DNA of 64,000 nucleotides from Gliomastix tumulicola (Eukaryota > Ascomycota > Sordariomycetes > Hypocreales > Bionectriaceae). The translations under genes were made by a program, and so were the position numbers. Positions 54,712-64,000 of the stretch are shown here, one piece after another. The stretch covers positions 310,001-374,000 of the forward strand of contig BCHX01000003.1 of NCBI GenBank assembly GCA_001599755.1, read 5' to 3'. Within the stretch, counting starts at the first letter, position 1, and every line of letters begins with the position of its first letter. Below the pieces are notes generated by a model. The model saw only the letters and a list, made by a program, of their open reading frames with translations, ran no database searches and was not told the DNA's origin.

Positions 54712-56276
54712 CTACTGGATGTTCTCCAGCGCCGCACGAAGACCGTTGATGCTCTCGATCTCTTCCTCCAGAACCTTCAAGTCTTTCTGTGACTTGATGA
54801 TCTCCTTGAATCGCAAGTCAATCCTTGCCTTGTTGAGGTGCATAACGTACCGAACGTCGTTTTCCTTAGCGTCAATCATTCTAGAAACCGACAGCTTCCA
54901 ACTCTGATCCCTGTTGTCCGGATGTTGGACGCGGCGGGCGAGGATGCGCTTGATATCCTTATCCTCGGGACCTAATTTGCCAATGATGTCGAGAAGCGCA
55001 TTCTCAGCCGTGTACGTCTTCACCTTCTTGGACACGTGGTCCTCGACGACGTCCTCGAGAGGACGCTTTCTGGTGAAAGCAATAGGCTCCAAGCCGGCGT
55101 CCAGCTGAGCGAAGGCAACCTCGTACTTCTCGGGGTTGGCCTCGAGGGCAGCCGAGTCGTCGATGAGATGTGAGTAGTCGTACAAGCGAGGGTCCTCCCC
55201 ATGCTGGAGAATCACATCCAGCAGAGGTCTGCCGGCAGCGCGGACGCGGTCCGTGATCCAGCCCCAAGTAATCGTCTTGAAGCCAAGGAAGAAGTCAGTC
55301 TCTGCTATGCCCTTCTCAACGGCCTCGGCGCGGCGCTTGCGAGTTTGAGCGACGAATTCATCGTCGTCGGCGTCCGCGTCCTCGGCGGCAACGCCCTCGT
55401 TGGCCATGTCGGTCATGTCGACCTTGGCCTTGACGTCCATGATGACGCAGTCACTGTCGTCTGAGTGGTAGTAGGAAGCGGAGTCCATGTCGCCATCGGA
55501 CTCTGTTTCGTCTCCGATCTGCGATCCGTCGGCGTCAAGTCGATCTTTGTTGCCGGCATCTTGAGTGTGGACATTGTCGCGGCCCTGTCCAGCGTCCTTG
55601 TTCTGATTCTCAGTGTTGCCGTGCTCACTGCTCTTGTTCGTCTCGTCACGCTGAGTCTGCTCATCGGAGTTGGTCTCGCCGTTATCCTTGGTCTTCTCAT
55701 CGGCGTTGGCCTTGGCCTCATTCTTGTTCTTCTCCTCGGCCGTCTTGTTCTCGGGAGCAGCTTTCTCCTCGGCCTTATTGTTCTCGGCGGCAGCCTTCTC
55801 GTCAGCCTTCTTCTGCTCGGCCGCCTCTCTCTGAAGGCGCTCGTGGCGGAGAGTCAGCGCGTGCAGCTGATTGTTGTAGCCTCGGCTGCGTCCGTGGATC
55901 GCAGGAATTCGACGCGAGGGGCGAGGAGCAATATAGCCAGTCGGCTGGGACGCAGAGGAGGAAGCTTCTCCAGTGTTCGCGGAGGATCCCTCGGGGTTGA
56001 CGGGAGCCGCGTGAGGCTTGGAGGGCTCCTTGGTGGTGTCCGAGGAAGAGCCCTCATTGCCCTTGGAATCCTAAGAGACATTGTCAGCTGTGCTCATCGT
56101 CAAGCGACAGCCTCTCTGTAGGCTTTGGGAGCAAGTCTTACCGCGGGGGTCGGATCGGTGCCCTCGTTCGCCTTCTCGGCAGAACCCTCGCCCTCCTTGG
56201 CGGCAGGGCGCTCGTCGGAGTCGAAGGTGAGACCCGAAAGGTCCACGGTGATGCAGTCCTTCTCCTCGGACGGCAT
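54712..56276 (-). CDS. Acidic, Lys/Glu/Ala-rich protein of unknown function
   Basis: Two exons (56276-56142 and 56070-54712; 71-nt intron GTAAGA ... CTTAG) encode about 497 residues. I do not recognise it. The N-terminal half is low-complexity: a Ser/Pro stretch, then repeated NKAEEKAAPENKTAEEKN-type segments likely to be coiled or disordered, then acidic Asp/Gly/Asn-rich sequence. The C-terminal 240 residues are ordered-looking: a KRRAEAVEKGIAETDFFLGF helix, TITWGWITDRVRAAGRPLLD, LYDYSHLIDDSAALEANPEK, TRKRPLEDVVEDH, SKKVKTYTAENALLDIIG, and a final helical segment. KKVK/RKRP patches could act as nuclear localisation signals. A chromatin or RNA-binding role is only a guess. Confidence 0.75.
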
Positions 56277-57476
56277 GATGGGCGATGATTTTGTCAAAGA
56301 TGGCTGGAGAATAGGGAGAAGGTGTAGAATGTTTGCGTGTGCAGAAGCTAGAGCGATGCAAAATCTTGGCAGGCCACGGAAATTTTGGCTCGTCAGGTTT
56401 GAGAAGAATTTCAGTGAAGTAGTAGGTTTGTGAAAATGCTTGCACGTGCCCCTCGTCGGCTACCTGCAGGCTCCTTCCCCCAGTAACAGGCAGGAACGAA
56501 CGGGACGAACACTGCTACGTAGTATCTGATAAGGGGACAAAAAAGGCCCTACCTCGGATTTTCGTGCCCTGACGTGCCCTGATTGTATGATTCCCTGGAA
56601 CTTTGCTGAAATTCTTCCCCGGCTTGTTAATGCTTCATCTACCACCTGCACAGTTTGTTTGCTTCATGAGTCACAGCCCTTGCCCTCCCAATATGGCCAA
56701 CAACACGGCATGATTTGTATCCCCCGACACTGGCTACGAGCTTACGATGCCCCTCATGATCATTGGACGTAGCCAGCAGACCTATTGTTGCTCGTCCCAA
56801 CTTGATCTTCACCACATGCCCTTGGCCCCATGATGATTGCTACTCCTCGTCACTGCTTCTTCGTGATAAGAAATCCCACCTTTGCCCCTCCCTCGAGCTC
56901 GCCGTGCCTCGAGTCCCTCTTCATGCCGTCGTTTGTCGCATCTTTCCATCGTTAGGCCATTTGCTTGTCACAGCCTCGGTTGATTGCTAGCGACGGGCGC
57001 CTCATGTCGAGAAAGTAGAACCCCATGGCCAAGGGAACACTCGAGAATAGGTGAAGCAAGCCTTGGGCCGTAAAGATGGCCTTCCAGCCATCATGTGTGC
57101 TTCTTTTGGCGCAGTCTAAACGTTGAAATATAGCAGATTACTAAATAACGAGGCCCCCGGACAGTTTGGAGATCCTGCGTGTGAAGTCTGGCTGCTTGTA
57201 GATTCACTTGGCTGTGGAAGAGTCTTCGCACGCCGTCAGCATACCTCGGGATGATTATAGCTACAAGAAGCTAGGTACTCCTTCAAATGCGTGTTGCGAT
57301 CATCCATGTATGGCTCTTGATGGAGTAGAGCGCCTTGGCCTTCTCGCTAGAGGCATGCCAAGGCAGATAGCGAGCGCAGCCGTCCCTTCCAAGCATCGTA
57401 ACAGCAAACCTTTCCTGTGACAACAACTTCCTGAAGTCACCATTGGAATCTGCTTCTTCCTTCCTCAAGGATTCGT
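56277..57476. other. Intergenic region
   Basis: A 1.2-kb spacer between two minus-strand genes. Only short frames, no recognisable element. Confidence 0.5.
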
Positions 57477-60445
57477 TTAAGAACTTCCCTTCGCCTTTCC
57501 CACCCCAGTTTGCCTTTGGATCACGTTGACATTCGTCCTGCGCCCTGAGCTTCTTCGGCGGTCGTTTGCGACCTGCTGCTCCTTAGGCGTCAGCTCTTTA
57601 TCAGGCTGAGACAAACGCGGAGGAACTGAAGAGAGCCGGGCATTTCTTTGCTTCGGCTTCTGGCTGCTGCTGACGGTGGCCTTCTGTGGCGTCTTAGGGG
57701 TCTGTTGGGGTGGACGAACAGGACTGGGCGAAGGTGACGGGCGTCTGTGTATCGGTGGTGGCTCGCTGCTGAAGGCTATCCTCGGCTTCGTCTGGAGATT
57801 AGGACTAGGGACGCGCAATGATTGTTGTGGCTCTTGGGAGCGGCCCTGTCTTGTTGATGGCTTGCTTGGTGTTTCTATGACTGGCGGTGTTCTGATCAAT
57901 GGTATCTTGCTCGGTGGCGACTTGCTTGATGGTGTCTTGGTCTGTGGCGTTCTATTTGGTGGTGTCCTAGACGGTGGTATCTTAGTCGCTGCTGTCTTTG
58001 TCGGCGTCGTCTTCGTCTGTAGTGTTCTTCTCGATGATGTTCTACTCAATGGCACTCTACTTGGAGGCACGATACCAGCCGTTGCTTTCTTGGGCTTCGT
58101 CTGGATGGGCACACTCCTCACTGTTGACTTTTGTTAGTTTCCATCGACCTTTTACTATGCGCCAAGGACTCATAGCGGTGACTCACCTTTTCTCGGGGTT
58201 GCTATCTTCCTCTGGTCCTTGAGTGGCGCCCTTCCAAGGTGTCAGCTAGTAATTCCTCTGCTACCGGGGGGGGAGGTAGGGCCCGTACGGTGTTTCGGGG
58301 TCAAGTGTCTTCCAGACCTTGGTCAGCTGGAGTCCGATGTCTAACTCTTGCTTCTGAATATCGCCCAGTTCGTCTCGAAGTGCCTTGAGCTTCTGCAGCT
58401 CAATTTCGACTTGGGCTGAAGCAGTAGGGTGGATGGGGATGTCACGCTCCGTTATTTCGTGAATACTTTTGTTGACGGAAACATAACGAAGCTGCAACTC
58501 CTTGAGCTTCTCGGTGAGCACTGTGATTTGTTCATCTGGGTCTATCGCCGATGTTGGCGGGAGAGCAGCGTCACGCGTTGAAGCAGGTGCCGAGCTAGGC
58601 CTAGAGACCTGGTCCCCAACCATTCCTAGAGGCTCTTCTTGTACCAAGATATTTGAGTCTGTATAGGCGGCTGTAGATAGAGAAGGAGCTGTCTCGATTC
58701 GGATTGACGGCATCGGAGTTCTCGGGCTTCGGTCACTGTGATGAATGCTCTGTGGGCTGGTGCCTCCTGACTGTTTTGGCTTCTCGCTGCCAGGAGCTTG
58801 GTCCTGTTGCGGTTCCCGATCGCCTTCTTTCTCCTGTCTCTTGAACGCCCCGCCGCTGTCTTTGGACGACAGGTCAGCTTGCTTCTCTTGTAACCGATAA
58901 GGGGGATTCGGCGGGCTGGGGCTGGGCTTCGGTTTGGATTCTAGAGAGATATTCTCCGACGCTTCCAGCTCCTTGACAGGCGCATATGCCTCCTCAATAA
59001 GCCCTTCTTGGTCAAGTGCATGCGACGGGCTTTCTTTCACTATCCCAAGAATACTGGGTGTCACTTCGCCGGCCTTTATGCTATTATGTGGATGTGGCAA
59101 GTCAGTTTTCTTGCTCTCCGTATAGCCTCCATGTGGAGGCTCGCTCGAATTGGGCTTAGGTTCATCGACAATGGGATCTCGTGAAGTTGGCTCTTGTGGC
59201 TTGCGGCCTCTATCGGGATCATCCGCAGGTTGGGGATCTGTGGGAATGGAGAGTTCGGTAGTAGTCAGGCCCCTTCCGCCATCTCTGGTACTCTCGTCGG
59301 AGTATACAGAAGAGTCCGAAAACCTAGGATTCACGACTGTTAGCTTTCATTCTGTCAGGGGCCTCCAGGTGTAACTGACGAGTCCTCAGCATCTGATTCG
59401 CTCAGCTGGGGGGGCATCAGGGGCTGGATCCAGGGGTGACGGCACGCGGCGGTAGAGTCAGGCCGCTTCTCTATGTTTGGCTCGAGTGCTTCCTGGATGA
59501 ACGCTTGACCCTCCGGACGGACATTTGCGGTCCTCAGAATCTCTGTAGGAAAGAACTTTCCCGGTTCTTCCTCGTAACGGAACAACGCTCTTCTGTCGGA
59601 GAATAGTGTGGCTTTGGTCAAGACGAAGTAGGTCATAACACCGAGCGCCCACATATCCGTCGCCGAAAACTTGATCCGGGGATGCTTGTCTGGATAGAAT
59701 AGCTCCGGTGCCATGTATGCCTCCGTGCCCATCATCGCACTGAAACCTTTGTCTGTAGTCGCGCCAAAGCTCTTGCTGATCCCAAAGTCCGCGAGCTTCA
59801 CACACCAGGAGTCGTAGCCTGGGGTACGAGGGTGGTGCTGAATCAGGACGTTCTGTGGTGCTGCTGGTCAGGGGAAGGCTACACTCGGTCGTTGGAACAA
59901 GGGACTCGGCGTACCTGGGGCTTGACGTCGCGGTGAGCATATCTCTCGTTGTGCATCTCTTCCAGCCCCTTAAGGACCTGGAAGATAATTCTTCGACATT
60001 CATCTTCAGACAAAGTGTTGTCATTCAGGTACGCTTTCAAGTCCCCGGCAGGGAGATACTCCATGGCGATATAGACGTACTCCTTCCTCTCGTACCAGCC
60101 CAACGTCCTCACAAAGTATTGGGAGTACCGTTCGCGGGAGAACTTGGTCTGCGTCTTGAGTTCTTCGATGAACCTCCGCTTTGCGCCTTCGCCGTCGAAG
60201 GGGATCTTCTTGACCGCGCGCTGGGCGCCCCTTCGAGGTCCGGATGTGCAGTCCTGGAGGAAGACCTGCCCCTGACCCCCTCGGCCAAGGAGACCCGGCT
60301 TGCGGACCCAAATCTCCTTGGTCTTCAATCCGGGGGCATCGGGGTCATTGATGATGTGCACCACCTGGCCGTGGCTGTAGAACCGCGTGTCCAGCCGGCG
60401 GTCTCGGACGTGCTCGGGAAAAGAGCCTTCCATTCTGCGAGACAT
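57477..60445 (-). CDS. Ser/Thr protein kinase with long basic proline-rich tail
   Basis: Five exons are inferred (60445-59915, 59852-59380, 59323-58289, 58230-58187, 58120-57477; introns of 56-66 nt), about 908 residues. The kinase domain at about residues 50-320 has GRGGQGQVFL, AVKK, the catalytic HRDVKPQN, DFG (LADFGIS), MMGTEAYMAPEL and DMWALGVMTY, so it should be active. A 300-residue Ser/Pro/Glu-rich linker and a coiled-coil-like stretch (ITVLTEKLKELQLRYVSV) follow. If the fourth intron is not removed the protein ends at TAG 58261 (688 residues). Its GTACGG donor, CTGAC branch and AG acceptor, 58 nt long, restore one open frame into the last exons. The tail is very basic with repeats like TPPNRTPQTKTPSSKSPP. 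The N-terminal start is uncertain; ATG 60445 (MSRRMEGSFP) is the first in frame. Confidence 0.8.
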
Positions 60446-61252
60446 CGAGTAGACACCACTCGAGGAGAGCACTAACGTCTCTGTCGCTAGTGAGTCGAAA
60501 TGGCCGATTGACTGGCCAAGGTGCGCGTAGATGTTGCTTCTTGGTTGTTATCGGCATCTTTGGGGAGCGGGGATTTTCAGCTCCTGGGAGTCCCTGTCAT
60601 GGCCCTTTTTGTATGCGGAGCGACCGGTTCGGGATAGAGCGATTATCCATGGCAATAAGCACGCGCAATCGAGCATAGGCAAGATGAGGCAACCATCAGC
60701 GGAAGGGTGGCAACGTGATGCTGACTCCGCATGTCGACCTGGTGGGAAAGTACTCGAGGGATACGTAGGCCGCCGAGGAGCTGGGAGAAATGAGTACCGA
60801 GTGTGCGAGCTAGAACCGAAGCCTCAAGATATTCATCTTTACCCAACGAGATTGTCGGATTTCGATGGTACTGGCTTAAGTCTAGATGCCATGGGGGTTT
60901 GGCGGAGGAGAAGGTCGCAGCATCCTTCGACTCCTCGGTCAATTTTCTTGACGACGTAGCGGGGCATAGATCGTGATGAAAGCAGCCGAAGAAGGCGGGC
61001 TTCAGCGATGTCGAGCATTTTAAAACCGTCTGACGGCATACAATATTGTTGTGCAGAGAAATGTCGGGCATCTCCCAAAGGATTCTTTGGCACTGGTCAA
61101 ACATCCGAGCCGTGTTTTTGGTAGGAATTGTAGGGTAGCCAAGTCCACGTCTGCCTAAAGGGCTTGGCAGTGCTAAAAATTCATGCCATCTCTCCTTTCT
61201 TTCGTCCCGGCTACGCAAGCAGCAGCCAATCATCATCATCATCATCATTGCC
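60446..61252. other. Divergent intergenic region
   Basis: An 807-bp spacer upstream of both the kinase and the next plus-strand gene. (CAT)n is present at about 61230-61250. An open frame of 210 codons on the minus strand lacks any domain and is not considered a gene. Confidence 0.5.
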
Positions 61253-62560
61253 ATGGTGTTCTCCTGGCTACGCAATCGACTGCCGTGGCCGGTCCGGTGG
61301 CTACTTCTTGCGGCGATGACCTACAGCTCCCTCTTCTTCGCCCAGGGCCTGTGGGAGAGCACATTCCACTTCGGCACCAGTGTCGGCTGGGGCAGCGTCG
61401 CTATCGAGAGCTTCGAGCCCACGCGCACGGAAGCTCGAGCTCTTCACCTTCTCGCCGAGCTGGAAGAACTTACCGTCCCGCCCATCGGTGTCCCGAAGAT
61501 CACCGCTGCCGTCAACTGGTGGAGAAGGATCGGCCTCGACCGGATGGATCCCTTCCCAGGCACCGAGATGTATCGGACGCTGTACAACCCGAATGCCCTG
61601 TTCCGCTATAGGACACGGGGGTTTGGAGGCACGTGGCATCATTGGGTCTACCTCTCGGGGATGTACGGTTTTCCTAGTTCCAGAGGAGGTCCCCGTGAGT
61701 GGGAGGCTGCCTTTGACGAGCTGGTGCGCCACCATGGAAACGATCCTCGCCGGAGCCTGCATCCCGCGGCTAACAACGCTCGCTTCCACTATCTGTCCTG
61801 CGTCAACAATATGCTTTGCCGACTATTCGTCACTCGGGGACCGGCACTGATGCACTTCACGACTGAGGCGTTGGGTGGTAGACCTGGTGGGAGTGACGAC
61901 CACTTCTACGACTTCGACCCTGTCTCCATACGCATTATCGAGCTACCTCTGTCGCCTCGGAATATTCGTCTTCCTCCTGGTGTCTTCCCGAGCCCGTTGA
62001 ATCAGCTCCGCAGCTTGACTGAGAATCCGGACGCGTGGAAGTTCTGGAAGCCAGAGACACCACTCGATCGGATCTCAACACGGCTGCGCCAAGTATCGAT
62101 TCACAAGGCAATGGTGCCTCAATCGGCCTATGGCCTACTGATCAAGATGGAGATGTTCCTTCCGCGTGCTTTCTCGAAAAACCGCGTTGCCGGCTGGCTC
62201 TATGAGGCTGGATGGCTGACCGCGACAGTCGCCCAATTCTTCGCCTTATTCGGACCCGAGCAGTTTGCTGCTGTGCTCTACGAGACTTTCCCGAAGCTTG
62301 CGCCATCGAACTGGAAGGAGAAGTCGGCTCAGCTGGAGAGGAAGCAGCTCGAAGCTGTCAAGGAGATTGTCCTGACCTTTTACGGCTGCATGGATGGCGA
62401 CGTTGGCAAGATGGCACAAATACCCGAGGTCGTCAGGATCGTCGAGAGATTACGACATCTGCTGCCAGAGGAGATGAGTAGTGCGATCGAGAACGGAGAT
62501 CCGGGCTTGAGGCGTCACTGCAGGAGAAACGATCCCGTCGCAGTCAGTAGCGAATGGTAG
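61253..62560 (+). CDS. Unknown fungal protein with N-terminal membrane anchor
   Basis: An intronless frame of 435 residues with an ATG directly after a CAT repeat. Residues about 10-30 (LPWPVRWLLLAAMTYSSLFF) form one hydrophobic helix, a signal anchor or signal peptide. The rest is soluble and rich in aromatic residues: YRTRGFGGTWHHWVYLSGMY, FHYLSCVNNMLCRLFV, LPLSPRNIRLPPGVFPSPLN, then a helical segment (APSNWKEKSAQLERKQLEAV). The spacing of the two cysteines in SCVNNMLC followed by TRGPALMHF reminds me of a thioredoxin-like strand-helix, but the evidence is weak. The product, location (ER or secretory) and function are unknown. The length and codon use support a real gene. Confidence 0.75.
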   Translation: MVFSWLRNRLPWPVRWLLLAAMTYSSLFFAQGLWESTFHFGTSVGWGSVAIESFEPTRTEARALHLLAELEELTVPPIGVPKITAAVNWWRRIGLDRMDPFPGTEMYRTLYNPNALFRYRTRGFGGTWHHWVYLSGMYGFPSSRGGPREWEAAFDELVRHHGNDPRRSLHPAANNARFHYLSCVNNMLCRLFVTRGPALMHFTTEALGGRPGGSDDHFYDFDPVSIRIIELPLSPRNIRLPPGVFPSPLNQLRSLTENPDAWKFWKPETPLDRISTRLRQVSIHKAMVPQSAYGLLIKMEMFLPRAFSKNRVAGWLYEAGWLTATVAQFFALFGPEQFAAVLYETFPKLAPSNWKEKSAQLERKQLEAVKEIVLTFYGCMDGDVGKMAQIPEVVRIVERLRHLLPEEMSSAIENGDPGLRRHCRRNDPVAVSSEW

Positions 62561-62831
62561 AGTGAAATACAAACAAGCCTATTCGCAAGCTCAACAACCA
62601 TCCAGGCTATTCCCCCTCTTCTCCTTCACCCAAACCGCCTTATTCCTAGGCATCCAGCCGACAGCGTTCCGTCGAATGATGCACTTCTGACATGTATTTG
62701 TTGAGGACTTATCTAAGACGCACTTGTCACACGACTCCTTCCGTGGCTTCTTCTCCCTGGAAAGGACGTTGCACGGCCTGCAGCACTTCGTCCGCACATG
62801 GATACGCCAGCTGTGCGTATCGTTACAACCT
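62561..62831. other. Spacer with a cysteine-rich minus-strand frame
   Basis: On the minus strand a frame ending at 62591 contains KCCRPCNVL, SCDKCVLD and TCQKCIIRRN, four CxxC-like pairs. It lies directly downstream of the broken FG-GAP gene in a different frame, so it may be part of that gene's former C-terminus. Confidence 0.3.
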
Positions 62832-63410
62832 TTACCCTTGGGGTCTACAGAAGCACCTAACATCAGCGGACCAGCCATTGTTGCCCTGGTCAAACTTGCT
62901 GTAGAGGGAGCGGTCGACGCTCACCAGCTGGACCGATAAACATGAGATCATCACGTCCATCCCCGTTGATATCCTCAAGACGATATCCCTTGTTGTCGGC
63001 CACAAGTCTCGACGCAACACGTACACCAAGAGCCTGCCACTTGCTAGGTCTGCCCGCGGTCCGGCCATTATCACGCCAAAACTTGATCTCGCCACTGTCG
63101 AAGAGGAGCCCATCATCTCCTCTACCGTCACCGTCGATATCGCCGAGCACCATACCGCTCGATGACACTTTCCCAGCCGGTTGCTCCGTACCGACCACCT
63201 TGAAAGTCCGAGGCTTGCGTGCGTTCCGATCTCCGTCGCCGTTATTGATGGCTATCTCGATACGGCAGTCGGAGAACAGACAGACAAAGTCGCCGAGCCC
63301 ATTTGTATTCATGTTGATGGGTTTGACTCCGCTGAATGGGCACTTGGGGCCCAGTCTCAGTTCTGATGCTGCTTATCTGAATCCCCCTTTCCCGTCGGCC
63401 GAGTTGATCC
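62832..63410 (-). pseudogene. FG-GAP/VCBS repeat protein, broken fragment
   Basis: On the minus strand one frame runs from about 63400 to 62890 and contains integrin-like beta-propeller repeats: MNTNGLGDFVCLF...IAINNGDGD, LGDIDGDGRGDD with GEIKFWRDNG, and LEDINGDGRDDLMFIGPAG. The DxDGDGxxD calcium-binding loops are well preserved. After GPAG the frame runs into a stop (QQV), but a +1 shift continues with SVDRSLYSKFDQGNNGWS, which looks like the next repeat. Upstream a stop in the same frame lies near 63390, with no catalytic or signal domain. In fungi such repeats usually end secreted hydrolases or lectin-like proteins. I read it as the C-terminal remnant of such a gene with a frameshift. Confidence 0.5.
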
Positions 63411-64000
63411 TGAACCGTCATCAGCAAGCGCCGTCAAAATTCAAGCAGAGCTTGGCTGCTTAGAGAAGACAGTGAGATTTAGCAGACAACCAGACTATCG
63501 ACGTCGCTACCATCACTTGCCTTGAGAGCGGCCAACAAATCGTCGTCTCCCTGAGAGAAGAGTCGAGCAAAGGCGCCACTGGTTCCTGTCCCACTCCGAA
63601 TTTGCCTCAAACGGGATCCTTAACATTGATCTATCATCAATATCTTTCTGCTCGCTTATAACGCTTTGAAGAGAAATAAATTATGCCAGCATTTCCTGGC
63701 CGTCGTGGTAGTAAATGCCATCATCGGCACCAGAGCCTCGCTGAGTGAGCCCTCCAGCGTCAACGTCCATTCCAGCGTGCTAATCACAAACCTCCGTCGA
63801 GTTCTCAACTTCACAGCCCAGTTCCCTTCTTCAGTTTGCCGTCTATTAGCTGGTGGCAATGTCAATGGCCCGCCGGAAAATGGCCGCCATCTTCTTATGC
63901 CCCTCGTTCTTGGTCCTCATAATCAGCCTGGCTCACGTATGAATAGGAATAGATATCTTCAAAGATCAACTCACATTTGGATGCGCCTCGTCGCTAAAGT
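63411..64000. other. Right-edge stretch
   Basis: No supported gene in the last 590 bp. A minus-strand frame of 69 codons near 63656-63865 is unremarkable. Sequence near 63,850-64,000 may belong to a gene beginning beyond the window. Confidence 0.4.

Noticed and set aside
60643..61275. 210-codon minus-strand frame between the kinase and the unknown membrane protein
   Set aside because: Starts in a CAT microsatellite (poly-Met) and has no recognisable features.

Overview
The window looks like nuclear DNA of a filamentous ascomycete (Pezizomycotina, most likely a Sordariomycete). The genes carry short introns of about 48-92 nt with GT donors, CTAAC/CTGAC-type branch sites and AG acceptors. They are well separated and lie on both strands. 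The families are typically fungal: PDX1/PDX2 vitamin B6 synthesis, a sugar-transporter MFS protein, cytochrome b2, HET-like and NACHT-like incompatibility-type proteins, and a DUF1857 protein. No operons, CRISPR arrays, rRNA or tRNA were recognised.

Layout. Positions 1-13.7 kb are gene-poor: the 3' part of an unidentified spliced gene at the left edge, some exon-like fragments, and at 4.7-6.5 kb a promoter-like TATA plus CT-rich leader followed by repeated intron-like cassettes without a long reading frame. A phosphotransferase (APH-fold) gene interrupted by one in-frame TAG lies at 13.76-14.85 kb. A HET-related protein that has lost the HET core follows at 16.2-17.9 kb. From 18.3 to 34.2 kb the region is gene-dense and looks intact: SDR oxidoreductase, PDX1 (pyridoxal phosphate synthase subunit), second SDR, PDX2 (its glutaminase partner), an ankyrin-repeat protein, a secreted carboxylesterase, a DUF1857 protein and a seven-exon sugar transporter. 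From 34.2 to 50 kb there are widely spaced metabolic genes: a 2-oxoglutarate/Fe(II) oxygenase, a ten-exon mitochondrial cytochrome b2 (L-lactate dehydrogenase), a PhyH-family dioxygenase, an NAD(P)-binding NmrA/epimerase-type protein and a RibD-C/DHFR-like reductase. From 50.8 kb to the end come a shortened NACHT-type protein with decayed nucleotide-binding motifs, a MYND-like zinc-finger protein with an in-frame TAG near its end, an acidic/lysine-rich protein of unknown function, a Ser/Thr kinase with a long basic proline-rich tail, an unknown membrane-anchored protein, and a broken FG-GAP repeat gene.

How they fit together. The clearest functional pair is PDX1 and PDX2, which build one enzyme complex and are arranged divergently, as SNZ/SNO genes commonly are, but here with an SDR gene inserted between them. 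HET-like, NACHT-like and ankyrin proteins suggest turnover of fungal self/non-self recognition genes; several look decayed. I see no backbone enzyme (PKS, NRPS, terpene cyclase), so the oxygenases, SDRs, transporter and DUF1857 protein do not form a recognisable secondary-metabolite cluster. All exon structures were inferred by eye from splice motifs and frame continuity.
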